Assembly (NCBI GenBank): GCA_937968015.1
Contig: CALBSO010000112.1
Span: 1 to 40,572, forward strand
From: an uncultured Thermomicrobia bacterium
GTDB taxonomy: Bacteria; Chloroflexota; Chloroflexia; Thermomicrobiales; JALYUS01
Direction: 5' to 3'
Length of the DNA: 40,572 nt
Both the position numbers and the translations under genes were made by a program. This document shows, piece by piece, positions 31,712 to 39,895 of the stretch. The notes beneath the pieces are model-generated. The model saw only the letters and a program-made list of their open reading frames with translations, had not been told where the DNA came from and ran no database searches. The first letter of the stretch is position 1. Every line of letters starts with the position of its first letter.

Positions 31712-32789
31712 TCTGTTGATCCTGTCCAGCATTGCGCGCCCCCGAAACGAGGCGCACAAAAACATCATCGAAGGTCAGGACGTGCGGCTCCATCGAGACG
31801 TAGCCTCCCTCTTCTCGGTCGCAGTACTCGGACAGGGCAGACAGATCGGTTGAGACGTTGTCCACCGTGACGCGTACTTCATCGGGGCGATCGCGCGTTT
31901 CGACCGCATGCACGAAGGGGAGCGACCGGAGCCGCATGACGATGTCCGGGCGCGGCTGATCGAAGCGGATGTCCAGTATGTCGCCACCCGTTGCCTCGCG
32001 GCGTAGGTCCGCGGGCGCGCCGGAAGCGATGATCGCGCCCTTATGGATGAGGAGGACATGGTCGCAGTATTCCGCTTCCGCGACGTACTGCGTCGTAATA
32101 ACCATCGTCTTTCCATCTTCCCGCGCGCTTTTGAGGCCGTCCCAGATGGCCGTGCGGAGGATTGGGTCAATCCCGGCGGTCGGCTCGTCGAGTACAAGGA
32201 AATCGGGGTCGTGCATGAGCGTGGCGGCAAGCGAGAGTCGCCGTCGCATGCCGCCGGACAGGTCCTCGGCGCGGCGCTTGCGCGCATCCACGAGATCAAC
32301 ATAGGGCAGCAGTTGCGCGATCCTTCGGCGCGTCTCCCACCATGGCACGCCGTAGAGCGACGCCGCGAAGCGAAGATTCTCTTCCACCGTAAGCGCGGGG
32401 TAAAGGACGAAATCCTGCGGCATATAGCCGATTCGCTCGCGGTCGCCGCGCCGTAAACGCCACGGATCCCGCCCGAAGAGGCGCACGACGCCGCCACTCG
32501 GTTTGTACATGCCAAGCATCATGCGGATCGTCGTCGTCTTGCCGCTGCCGCTCGGGCCGATCACGCCGAGAATTTCGCCCCACGGCACCCGGAAGGTGAT
32601 GCCGTGCAGGACTTCGTCTCTGCCGAACTTCTTCGTGACATTGTCAAACGTCACTGCCTGGTCGCCGCTGGCGGATCGCCGCGCGGATGGTGGCCTGCTC
32701 CGCGCTGGCGCCTTATCGGGGAGCATCTTCGGCCCCTCCGCCGGTGCGGTTATCGGGACGGATTGTGGCATGCTCGTACCATCTGACAT
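31668..32789 (-). CDS. ABC transporter ATP-binding protein, DrrA-like
   Basis: This 373-aa ATPase has Walker A GPSGSGKT at 78-85, signature LSGGM at 177-181 and Walker B FLVLDEP at 197-203. The switch position reads TTQYVAEAE, with Gln234 in place of His; DrrA-type exporters share this form. An N-terminal Ser/Pro-rich extension of about 45 residues precedes the domain, and a small C-terminal alpha/beta domain follows. ATG 32789 is preferred to 32807 because GGGGG is about 9 bases upstream. It overlaps the permease gene downstream, and the two form one exporter. Confidence 0.93.
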   Translation of the reverse strand: MSDGTSMPQSVPITAPAEGPKMLPDKAPARSRPPSARRSASGDQAVTFDNVTKKFGRDEVLHGITFRVPWGEILGVIGPSGSGKTTTIRMMLGMYKPSGGVVRLFGRDPWRLRRGDRERIGYMPQDFVLYPALTVEENLRFAASLYGVPWWETRRRIAQLLPYVDLVDARKRRAEDLSGGMRRRLSLAATLMHDPDFLVLDEPTAGIDPILRTAIWDGLKSAREDGKTMVITTQYVAEAEYCDHVLLIHKGAIIASGAPADLRREATGGDILDIRFDQPRPDIVMRLRSLPFVHAVETRDRPDEVRVTVDNVSTDLSALSEYCDREEGGYVSMEPHVLTFDDVFVRLVSGARNAGQDQQNGNPRDPTSPPVAA

Positions 32790-32891
32790 CACTTGAAACC
32801 CCCGCAAACACCGATGATACCTCGCGGGAGCAAAAGCATGATTGATGCCACGGCACGGCAGGAGTCGAGGGTGAGAGCACGAATGCGGGCA

Positions 32892-34271
32892 TTATCCGGT
32901 CGTGGCGATCCGGTAGACGGTACCCGTGTAATCGTCGGTCACGTACATCGCGCCGTCGCCGCCGATCGTCACGCCGACCGGGCGACCCCAGACCTGGCCC
33001 GGATTGTCCGCACTCCCCGGCAACCAGCCCCACGCGAAATCTTCCGGCTGGCCCGCCTTCCCATTCACAAAGGGCACGCGCACCACCTTATAGCCGGTCT
33101 TCACCGAGCGATTCCATGAACCGTGGTAGGCGATGTATATACTCTCCTTATATGGTTGCGGCGCGTTGAATTGATTGCCGAACGTGATACCGAGAGCGGC
33201 AGAGTGCGCCGGGAGGGCGACTTCGGCGGGAACCGCCTGCGTGCAGCGGGATGGATCTCCGTATTCCGGGTTCGGCGTCGTCCCGTTGTAGCAGTAGGGA
33301 TACCCGTTGAAGCTGCCGTCGCGGACGATCCGTAGTTCATCCGGTGGGATGTCGTCGCCAATGCTGTCGCGCCCGTTGACCGTCGCCCACATCGTATTCG
33401 TGCCGGGCTGCCATGTGAAGCCGACGGCATTGCGCAGGCCCGTGGCGAAGAGCCGCCCGTTCTTGCCGTCGGGGTCGTAGACGCTGACTGCGGCGCGGCG
33501 ATTGTCCTGTTGCTCGCAGACATTGCAATTGGCGCCAATCGCCAGATACAACTTGCCGTCTGGCCCGAAGGCAATCGTGCGCGTCCAGTGATCGGTGGGC
33601 GGCGGCAGATTGGGGACGACGACTTCCTTATTGCCCTGCGGTTGTGTGGCATTGTTCGGTGCGGGGAAGCGCGAAATCTCGTTCGTTTCGCCGATATAGA
33701 CCCAGTCCTGGTAAAAGGCGATGCTCGATGGCTGACGGAGATTACCGGCGAAGACGATCGTGTCGTCGGCCTTGCCATCATGATTCGCGTCCGGCAGGAT
33801 GAGGACGCGACCGTTCCCGTCGGCGACAAAGAGCATGCCGTCGGACGGGCGCACCGCCATGAAGCGAACCGGGCCGAGATTCTGTGCGAAAACATCAATC
33901 GTGAACCCGGCCGGGAGCATCACCGAACCACCGGGCAGGGTGTGCGCCTGCGGCGGTCCGGTCGGTGTTGCGGCAACGGCGGGAGCGGATGTGGGACGCG
34001 TGGCGGCTGCCGTCGTGGGCGCGGTCGTCGCCGGTGGCGCGGTAACGTCTGCGGTGGCCGTCGGTGGCGCCGCTGTTGCCGGGATGTCCGTCGGCGCCGC
34101 GGTCGTCTCTACCGTTGCATCGGTCGTTGTGCCATTGAACGCTTGCGTATGTGTGGCGGCGGTATTCGTCGCAACGGCAGCCGTCGCGGACGCCTTACCG
34201 CCGCCACAGGCGCTGAGAAGGGCGATGCAGCAGCCGATGAGGAGGAGCGGAGTGGTTCGCAATCGTGGCAT
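32892..34271 (-). CDS. PQQ-dependent sugar dehydrogenase-like lipoprotein
   Basis: This 459-aa lipoprotein has a lipobox LLSAC with Cys22, a Thr/Ala/Pro-rich linker to about residue 115, then a six-bladed propeller of the soluble glucose/sorbosone dehydrogenase type. Typical segments are GGSVMLPAGFTIDVFAQNL, MLFVADGNGRVLIL, DHWTRTIAFGPDGKLYLAIG, GLRNAVGFTWQP and ITFGNQFN. Members oxidise sugars outside the cytoplasm using PQQ, but many relatives of this size have no proven activity. ATG 34271 has GGAGG 6 bases upstream. It is followed 103 bases later by the ABC exporter genes, whose role with it is unclear. Confidence 0.9.
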   Translation of the reverse strand: MPRLRTTPLLLIGCCIALLSACGGGKASATAAVATNTAATHTQAFNGTTTDATVETTAAPTDIPATAAPPTATADVTAPPATTAPTTAAATRPTSAPAVAATPTGPPQAHTLPGGSVMLPAGFTIDVFAQNLGPVRFMAVRPSDGMLFVADGNGRVLILPDANHDGKADDTIVFAGNLRQPSSIAFYQDWVYIGETNEISRFPAPNNATQPQGNKEVVVPNLPPPTDHWTRTIAFGPDGKLYLAIGANCNVCEQQDNRRAAVSVYDPDGKNGRLFATGLRNAVGFTWQPGTNTMWATVNGRDSIGDDIPPDELRIVRDGSFNGYPYCYNGTTPNPEYGDPSRCTQAVPAEVALPAHSAALGITFGNQFNAPQPYKESIYIAYHGSWNRSVKTGYKVVRVPFVNGKAGQPEDFAWGWLPGSADNPGQVWGRPVGVTIGGDGAMYVTDDYTGTVYRIATTG

Positions 34272-34355
34272 GGGAAACCTCCGACGCAGTTCAACTGCAC
34301 CCGGAGAGATCATATCGCATCTCCGCTGCCATCGTCCGGAGGCAACGGCGGTCGG

Positions 34356-34574
34356 TCAGGATGAGAACGCGCCGTGGATGACGACAGCGACACCGAGCAT
34401 AAAGAGGCCGACGACGACCGCGACCGCGATATTGTCTTCCTCAAAGATCTTCCTGCGAAGTTCGTGCGGATGCAGCGCATCGAACAACCAGTAGCCGATC
34501 AGCAACAGCGCCATGCCGGTGAAAGCGTATATGACGGCGCTGACCCAGATGCGCACCTCATGCCCAAAATCCAC
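34356..34574 (-). CDS. DUF350 family small membrane protein
   Basis: This 72-aa protein has two hydrophobic helices (AVIYAFTGMALLLIGYWLFD and NIAVAVVVGLFMLGVAVVIH) joined by LHPHELRRKIFEEDN. This matches one DUF350 repeat, including the charged EEDN before the second helix. GTG 34574 is chosen since GGAGGG lies 5 bases before it and the protein begins with the conserved part. A longer in-frame ATG at 34631 or 34724 adds non-conserved sequence. The function of DUF350 is unknown. It sits 84 bases before the sugar-dehydrogenase gene on the same strand. Confidence 0.75.
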   Translation of the reverse strand: MDFGHEVRIWVSAVIYAFTGMALLLIGYWLFDALHPHELRRKIFEEDNIAVAVVVGLFMLGVAVVIHGAFSS

Positions 34575-34732
34575 GGCAACCCTCCGTTCTCCCTCTCGTG
34601 CTCTCGTGAACCACCCCGTCGTGTCCTGCATTGCTCCGATAATCACGCAGAGCATAGCATGAAAGGCCGAAAAGAAAATGGACAAGCACATCACGACCCG
34701 AGCAACCGCGCGTTCCGCAGGCATTTGTACGC

Positions 34733-34744
34733 CTTGCTATACTG
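34733..34744 (+). promoter_or_regulatory. Extended -10 promoter element for the DinB gene
   Basis: CTTGCTATACTG contains an extended -10 (TG-n-TATACT), 67 bases before ATG 34811. The identical 12-mer precedes the secreted-protein gene at 38383-38394. Confidence 0.5.
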
Positions 34745-34810
34745 GATGAGCGCAGTTTCACACGAAGTCCCGGGTTCTCTGGAATTTTGTCGGCGACGCG
34801 GGAGGCGGGA

Positions 34811-35293
34811 ATGGCAACGACCGCAAACGAACGAGTGCGGCGGTTACGCGCGGACGCAGCGGCGAAAGCGGAAGAGACCGCCCAGTTCCTCGCGGGGTTG
34901 ACGGCCGAGCAAGCGGGCATGCGGACCGAGATCGGCTGGACGGTCGCGGCGACCGCCGCGCACCTCGCCTTCGTGACCGGATTCGCGCCGACGCAACTCA
35001 AGCGAATGAAGCGCGGCAAGCCGATCATCCCGCCCAACATCGCGGTGAATGTGATGAATTTTGTCACGTCGCGGAAAGAGAGGGCGGCGCCGATCGAGCC
35101 GTCCGTCGCGAAGATCCGCGCGAACATCGCGACGAATATGGCCCTGCTCGAACAGTGGACGGACACGGAACTCGACACGCGGTACCCGAAGCTGTTTTTT
35201 GGCGCGACTACCTACGAAGAGGGGCTACGATACTCCTTCATCGGTCACTTCGACGAACACCTGGGCCAGATGCGGCGTGCGCTGAAGACCTGA
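34811..35293 (+). CDS. DinB family protein
   Basis: This 160-aa four-helix-bundle protein belongs to the DinB/YfiT superfamily. The likely metal His residues are in TAAHLAF and in GHFDEHLGQM near the C-terminus, in the usual H...HxxxH arrangement. Members often act as thiol-dependent S-transferases, some using bacillithiol or mycothiol, which would fit the bacilliredoxin elsewhere in the window. That link is inference. ATG 34811 has GGAGG about 6 bases upstream, so an in-frame start at 34787 is rejected. Confidence 0.85.
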   Translation: MATTANERVRRLRADAAAKAEETAQFLAGLTAEQAGMRTEIGWTVAATAAHLAFVTGFAPTQLKRMKRGKPIIPPNIAVNVMNFVTSRKERAAPIEPSVAKIRANIATNMALLEQWTDTELDTRYPKLFFGATTYEEGLRYSFIGHFDEHLGQMRRALKT

Positions 35294-35303
35294 GCGATAG
35301 GGG

Positions 35304-36491
35304 CTACTTGCGAACGAGCAGCAGTTCCGTTTGCGGCGGGATGAACCAGCGCGCGCCGTCCTCGGTCACTTCAAGGTCGTCTTCGAGCGCGATCATCCCG
35401 TAGCCCTCGACGAAGGCGCCGATCTCCAGGACGTAGCACTGCCCCGCCTCGATGATCTCGTTCGGCTTCTCGCCGTACCGCTCCCACCGAGGGTAGAAGC
35501 CCCCGCCGCCATCGTGCGCGACATGGCCGAGTTGATGTCCGAGGCCGAAGTGCCACTCCTTGCCGCGCTCGGTGAAGAACTCGCGCGCCGCTTCATCTAC
35601 TTGCCAGCCGGGGATGCCGGGCCGCACGGCGTTGAATGCTTCCACGATCGCGCGCTGTACGGTGTCGAAGTCGCGCTTGACGGGGAGCGGCGCGTCCGCC
35701 TCGTCGTCCTTGAGAAAATACCAGGTGCGCTGCATGTCGGAAGAATAGCCGTCAATCGTGATCCCGAAGTCGAGACGTAGCAGTTTGCCTTTCTCGACGG
35801 CATTCGTCGTCGGGCCGACATGGCCGATCGGGGATTTGTCGCCCGCGGTGACGGTCGGGTCATACTCCTTGTCCCATGAAAAGCCGTAACCGAGTTCGCG
35901 GCAGCGGCGGTGGAGGAACTGCTGGATTTCCTGCTCGGTCGTGCCGATCTGTACCCACGTAGTCAACTCCCCGAAGAGCCGTTCCGTCTCCTCGCAGGCG
36001 TGCGCGATTCGCTTCCGCTCCTCCGGCGACTTGCGGCCGCGGACACGCGTCGCGATCGGTTCACCTGAGATGAATCGGGAAGGGTACGGCGTCTCCGCAA
36101 GCGCGTTGTTGAGATTCAGCCACATGCCGTGGGTGAGGCCGTCCGCTTTGTCATTGTCCGTGCTGTAGTTGAGGGCGATGCTTCGTGGATCGAGCCGCGT
36201 GATGATCTCACGCAGTGGCTCACTCCAGCCCTGCACGTATCCATGTGGCGTGTAGATGCCGCCCGCCTCGATCTGCGCGACATCACCGGTGCCGATAATC
36301 GCGTGTGCCTCGCCGGATCGGGTGATGATGAACGCCGAGGGCCACGTCGGGCCCGCGCCGACGACGATCGGGATCGAGGGGTCGCAGAGTGTACTCGTCT
36401 CCCGCCCGACGAGCATCCAGATGTCTACATCGAGTTCATTGAGGATGCCGACCGCCTGCGCGACCTTTTCTTTGACCAGTTGATTCGCCAT
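35304..36491 (-). CDS. M24 family metallopeptidase (Xaa-Pro peptidase type)
   Basis: This 395-aa protein has an N-terminal creatinase-like domain and a C-terminal pita-bread peptidase domain. The dinuclear metal ligands are visible as Asp in LRLDFGI and YSSDMQRT, His in GLGHQLGH, and Glu in LEIGAF and ALEDDLEV. It cleaves X-Pro bonds or related amides in the cytoplasm. ATG 36491 with AAGGAGG 6 bases upstream is preferred over 36506. It is followed on the other strand by DinB and preceded by the truncated VOC gene and the M20 peptidase, so it likely belongs to a peptide-use block. Confidence 0.92.
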   Translation of the reverse strand: MANQLVKEKVAQAVGILNELDVDIWMLVGRETSTLCDPSIPIVVGAGPTWPSAFIITRSGEAHAIIGTGDVAQIEAGGIYTPHGYVQGWSEPLREIITRLDPRSIALNYSTDNDKADGLTHGMWLNLNNALAETPYPSRFISGEPIATRVRGRKSPEERKRIAHACEETERLFGELTTWVQIGTTEQEIQQFLHRRCRELGYGFSWDKEYDPTVTAGDKSPIGHVGPTTNAVEKGKLLRLDFGITIDGYSSDMQRTWYFLKDDEADAPLPVKRDFDTVQRAIVEAFNAVRPGIPGWQVDEAAREFFTERGKEWHFGLGHQLGHVAHDGGGGFYPRWERYGEKPNEIIEAGQCYVLEIGAFVEGYGMIALEDDLEVTEDGARWFIPPQTELLLVRK

Positions 36492-36520
36492 GCGCGCCTC
36501 CTTCATGGGATCAGATCTGG

Positions 36521-36576
36521 GTGGTGGCGGGCTTTAGCCTGCCAAACCGATATGCTGTGGCAGGCTAAAGCCCACC
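36521..36576. repeat. REP-like palindrome ending the VOC gene
   Basis: The left arm 36521-36543 and right arm 36559-36576 pair as GGCGGGCTTTAGCCTGCC with GGCAGGCTAAAGCCCACC, with few mismatches, around a 15-base loop. The right arm encodes GFSLP in the VOC gene frame, and the left arm supplies its TAA stop. Confidence 0.85.
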
Positions 36577-36761
36577 GCTGCCTCGGCATCATCCCAATCC
36601 GCGCCTTCTGGGAGCGTTTGCCAGGTATCACCTACTGGCGCTTCCCGCCATGCGACGGAGAGGCCGAACAAGCGTTGGTAGAAGGTTTCCGCCTCCCGCA
36701 GCGCCTGGACTCTCAGGGCGATGTGCGTGACGCCGCGAAAGCGTTGTTCTCTTTGCTCCAT
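36534..36761 (-). CDS. Truncated VOC/glyoxalase family protein (cut by REP-like repeat)
   Basis: The 75-aa ORF starts with a classic VOC first module (GVTHIALRVQALREAETFYQ, then RLFGLSVAWREAP and PEGADWDDAEAA). A real VOC protein would be 120 aa or more. After DDAEAA the frame enters the palindromic repeat, adds GFSLPQHIGLAG and ends. The start ATG 36761 overlaps the M20 stop by one base (TGATG), with CGGAGGAAG in front. The gene was probably part of this operon and was destroyed by repeat insertion. Function is presumably lost. Confidence 0.75.
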   Translation of the reverse strand: MEQREQRFRGVTHIALRVQALREAETFYQRLFGLSVAWREAPVGDTWQTLPEGADWDDAEAAVGFSLPQHIGLAG

Positions 36762-38206
36762 CACTTCCTCCGTTGCGCCAACGTCTCGGCGAGATTGAGG
36801 AAATAGGCTGCGATCCACTGCTGGGCATCTTTCATCCCCTGCACCGTCGCGTACTCATTCGGGCTGTGGACGCGCCCACCGTGGCCGAGGCCACCCATCG
36901 CGACAGGGATATTGAGCCAGTCCTTGTCGGTGAAGAGGTAGAAGGGCGCGGAACCGGCGAGATGGGGCCAGATCTCCGGCTCGTGGCCGAACTGGCGATA
37001 GGTCTCGATCATCGCCTGCACCGGTGGGTCGTCAATGCGCGTCTTCGCCCATTTGTATGTGTCGAGGATTTCTACCTCAATGTCCGCGAAGCCGTGGCGA
37101 TCGAGATGCGCGCGTATCCGCGCGAATGTCGTCTGCAGATCCATATTGCGGACCATGCGGACATCTACTTTCGCTTTGGCTTCGTGCGGGATGATCGTCT
37201 TTGTCCCCTCCTGCCAGTGCCCGCCGACGATGCCGTCAATGTTGAGCGTCGGTTGGTAAAGATACTTCCGCAGAAGGGGCACGCCATCGAGGTCGTATTT
37301 GAAGCGGCGCACCTCATCACCGCGCAACTGCGCGGCGGGGTCGAGCGTCGGCGCGAGCGCGGCGAGTAACGCTTCGTCGTGGGCATCCGCCGGTTCGACC
37401 TCGTCGTAGAAGCCGTCCACAAGGATATGCTTCTGGTCCGTCGTGAGCATTGAGGCGAGGGCATGCGCGAGCCGCCACGCCGGATTGCCATACCAAACGG
37501 CATTTGAGCCATGCACGGCGCGCACGGTCGGGCCGCCCCAGTCGCCACCGCGCGCGGTGAACTCCATAAAGAGGATACCCTTGACGCCGAGATAGGAAAG
37601 CACCTTGCCGTGCATATCTTGCGACAGAAAGGCGAAGAACGCTGCGTCCGCCTGGAGACGATCGCGGTGTTCGCGGACGAAGTCGGGCAGGTGCTTCGAG
37701 CCCATCTCCTCCTCACCCTCGACCATGAAGATGACATTCATCGGTAGCCTGCCGTACGTGTTCTTCAACGCCTCAAGGGCGAGCAGTGTGTTGACGAGGG
37801 GGCCTTTCTGATTCATCACGCCGCGATTGATGAGGCAGGGGCCAAGTTCCGGCGCGAAGGGCGGCGTGATGATTTCGCCGCCGAACGGGTCGCTCACCAG
37901 CCACGTTTCGCCGAGGACAGGCTGCACGTCGTACATGCCGTAGAGCAGGATCGTGTGCGGCGCGCCCGCGTCAATCCGGCCGTAGACGACGGGCCATCCC
38001 TTCGTCGGCACGATTTCGCCCATGCCGCCGAGCCGTTCGATCCAGCGGACGAGCATCCGCGCGCATGCATCCATCCCCGTGCCGTCCGCCGAAATGGACG
38101 GTTGGCGCACGAAGGCGCGAACCTCCTCCAGATGCCGGTCCCAATGCTCATTAATATACGCTTGCACGCGACTCGACTCCGCCGTCACTTCGAGGCTCCC
38201 TTCCAT
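36761..38206 (-). CDS. M20-family peptidase with atypical metal site
   Basis: This 481-aa protein has the whole M20 dipeptidase fold, including a lid domain and the EGEEEMGS segment at 163-170. The first motif reads YGMYDVQPV where most dipeptidases have GHYDVQP, so the ligand His is Met91. The second reads NRGVMNQKGP where GxxDxKG is usual, so the bridging Asp is Asn132. The C-terminal GGLGHGGRVHSPNE keeps its His. The protein may be a divergent subfamily with another metal geometry, or a non-peptidase. ATG 38206 is chosen from the conserved start; the Shine-Dalgarno sequence is weak. It lies in an operon with the VOC remnant. Confidence 0.85.
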   Translation of the reverse strand: MEGSLEVTAESSRVQAYINEHWDRHLEEVRAFVRQPSISADGTGMDACARMLVRWIERLGGMGEIVPTKGWPVVYGRIDAGAPHTILLYGMYDVQPVLGETWLVSDPFGGEIITPPFAPELGPCLINRGVMNQKGPLVNTLLALEALKNTYGRLPMNVIFMVEGEEEMGSKHLPDFVREHRDRLQADAAFFAFLSQDMHGKVLSYLGVKGILFMEFTARGGDWGGPTVRAVHGSNAVWYGNPAWRLAHALASMLTTDQKHILVDGFYDEVEPADAHDEALLAALAPTLDPAAQLRGDEVRRFKYDLDGVPLLRKYLYQPTLNIDGIVGGHWQEGTKTIIPHEAKAKVDVRMVRNMDLQTTFARIRAHLDRHGFADIEVEILDTYKWAKTRIDDPPVQAMIETYRQFGHEPEIWPHLAGSAPFYLFTDKDWLNIPVAMGGLGHGGRVHSPNEYATVQGMKDAQQWIAAYFLNLAETLAQRRK

Positions 38207-38382
38207 CTTCAGAAACCATCGCGTCCGGTCGGTCAGTCTAGCATACCTTTCCCCGGCCCTCCCATGAGAAAGAGAGAACTCAGCGTGGAGCCGCATGCCA
38301 TGGCATGCACCATGTGGATCACGAAGAATTGCGCGCTCGGATAGCAGGTAGTTTCGTTACGGGAACGTACATCTTGCGTTGG

Positions 38383-38394
38383 CTTGCTATACTG
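38383..38394 (+). promoter_or_regulatory. Extended -10 promoter element for the secreted-protein gene pair
   Basis: CTTGCTATACTG, identical to the element at 34733, lies 53 bases before ATG 38447 in the 240-base gap between divergent genes. No strong -35 is seen, as expected for an extended -10 promoter. Confidence 0.5.
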
Positions 38395-38446
38395 CGAGAG
38401 AACGTTGAAAGATGCCAGCAATTCGCGCATGTATTGAGGTTTCTGT

Positions 38447-39892
38447 ATGTGTGTTGAGCGAAAAACACGCCGCGTTGTGTCGGCAATATTCGTTCTCATC
38501 CTCTCGCTTTTTTTGTCTGTATCACCGGCGTGGGCGGCGGAGCAATTCGCCGACCCGGCCTTTCGCGCCCTCTGGGAGCGGACGGATGGCCCGGTCGCGG
38601 CATTGGCCGTACAGCGCACATTTCTCTGGGGCCCGGCGCCGATCAGTGGAGCGGTACAGGAAAAGTACGCGCAAAGCCCAGGGGGGATGCGGCTCGTCCA
38701 ATACTTCGACAAGAGCCGGATGGAGATTACTCAACCCGATAGCGCGCAGGGGTCGGCATTTTACGTGACGAATGGCTTGCTCGTCACCGAACTGATGACC
38801 GGGCATGTCCAGATCGGCGATGATCCCTCGCAAGTCGAATTGCATGAGTCGGCAAACATCAACGCCGTCGGTGACAGCGACGATCCGAATGCGCCGACAT
38901 ACCAAACGCTCGCGAAACTCCGCGATCTCCCTGCCCGCGCTGTTGACGCGCCAGTCAGGGAGCAGGTGGCTCGCAACGGGAGCGTCAGCGCGGGCGGCGG
39001 GGATGGCGTCACGACGGCCGTCCTTGTGCCGGAAACACGGCACGCGGTGGCCTCGGTCTTCTGGACATTCATGAATAGCGCGGGGCCGGTCAGCGATGGT
39101 ACAGGCGGGATGATCACGGGGCCGCTCTTCGCCAACCCGTTTTACGCGACCGGCTTTCCCGTCACGGAGGCGTACTGGACGACGGTGCATGTCGCAGGGA
39201 CAGCCCGGCAGGTCTTGATGCAGGCGTTCGAACGGCGGGTACTCACGTTTACGCCCGGCAACCCGGCCGGTTTCGACGTTGAGGCGGGTAATGTTGGCAT
39301 GCACTATTACCAATGGCGCTACCAGCCGAGACCGTCCATCGTCGTTGACCCGAGCGCCACCGTTGGTCCGATCCAGCCGGTGAATGTGCTGGCGGGGAAG
39401 TACAATCTCACACCCGGCGATCTGCCCGACCGCTTCCAGTCCCAACTCGATGGCGAAGCGTCCAATGGGTTCCTGTCCCGGAATGACGCCGATCCGAACT
39501 ATGGCGCCTATCTGAAGCAGTGGCAGCGATTATCAGGATACCGGCGTGTCTTCGTTCGCACCGAGATCGGCAATCAGGTGTCGGCGATCCAATCGCTCGT
39601 CTCGGTCTTTCGCACACCGGACGGTGCGGTTGCCGCGTTCAATTTCAGCCATGATCGCGTTCGTAGCCCCTCGAACGTGGCGGTTTCGGATGGACCGCTT
39701 GGCCTAAACTCGTATCTGGTCACCGATCGGACAATGGACGGGATAACCGTCTATTCCCTCGTATGGCAACAGGGGAACATTCTTGCCAGCGTAGATGTCA
39801 ACACACCGACGCACGGAGGGCTGACAACGGTGGATGTACAGGACCTGGCAGACAAAGTCTCGCGCCGCATCGCGGCTGACATCAGCGCCTGA
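38447..39892 (+). CDS. Secreted protein of unknown function, VQYFDK-motif family
   Basis: This 481-aa protein has a Sec signal peptide with cleavage near SPAWA/AEQF at about residue 30. The mature N-terminal domain carries FRALWERTDGPVAALAVQRT, FLWGPAP and MRLVQYFDKSRMEIT, followed by TELMTGHVQIGDDP, VFWTFMNSAG and MHYYQWRY near residue 290. A separate C-terminal domain of about 170 residues begins after the IQPVNVLAGKYNLTPGDLPD linker. I do not recognise a named family, but the adjacent gene is a paralogue. It is exported and perhaps bound to cell-surface components. ATG 38447 has GAGG about 8 bases upstream. Confidence 0.75.
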   Translation: MCVERKTRRVVSAIFVLILSLFLSVSPAWAAEQFADPAFRALWERTDGPVAALAVQRTFLWGPAPISGAVQEKYAQSPGGMRLVQYFDKSRMEITQPDSAQGSAFYVTNGLLVTELMTGHVQIGDDPSQVELHESANINAVGDSDDPNAPTYQTLAKLRDLPARAVDAPVREQVARNGSVSAGGGDGVTTAVLVPETRHAVASVFWTFMNSAGPVSDGTGGMITGPLFANPFYATGFPVTEAYWTTVHVAGTARQVLMQAFERRVLTFTPGNPAGFDVEAGNVGMHYYQWRYQPRPSIVVDPSATVGPIQPVNVLAGKYNLTPGDLPDRFQSQLDGEASNGFLSRNDADPNYGAYLKQWQRLSGYRRVFVRTEIGNQVSAIQSLVSVFRTPDGAVAAFNFSHDRVRSPSNVAVSDGPLGLNSYLVTDRTMDGITVYSLVWQQGNILASVDVNTPTHGGLTTVDVQDLADKVSRRIAADISA

Positions 39893-39895
39893 CCG

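Noticed and set aside
31668..32789. Gln in place of the switch His of the ABC ATPase as a sign of a dead enzyme
   Set aside because: TTQY at this place is common in DrrA-type exporters, so it is a subfamily trait.
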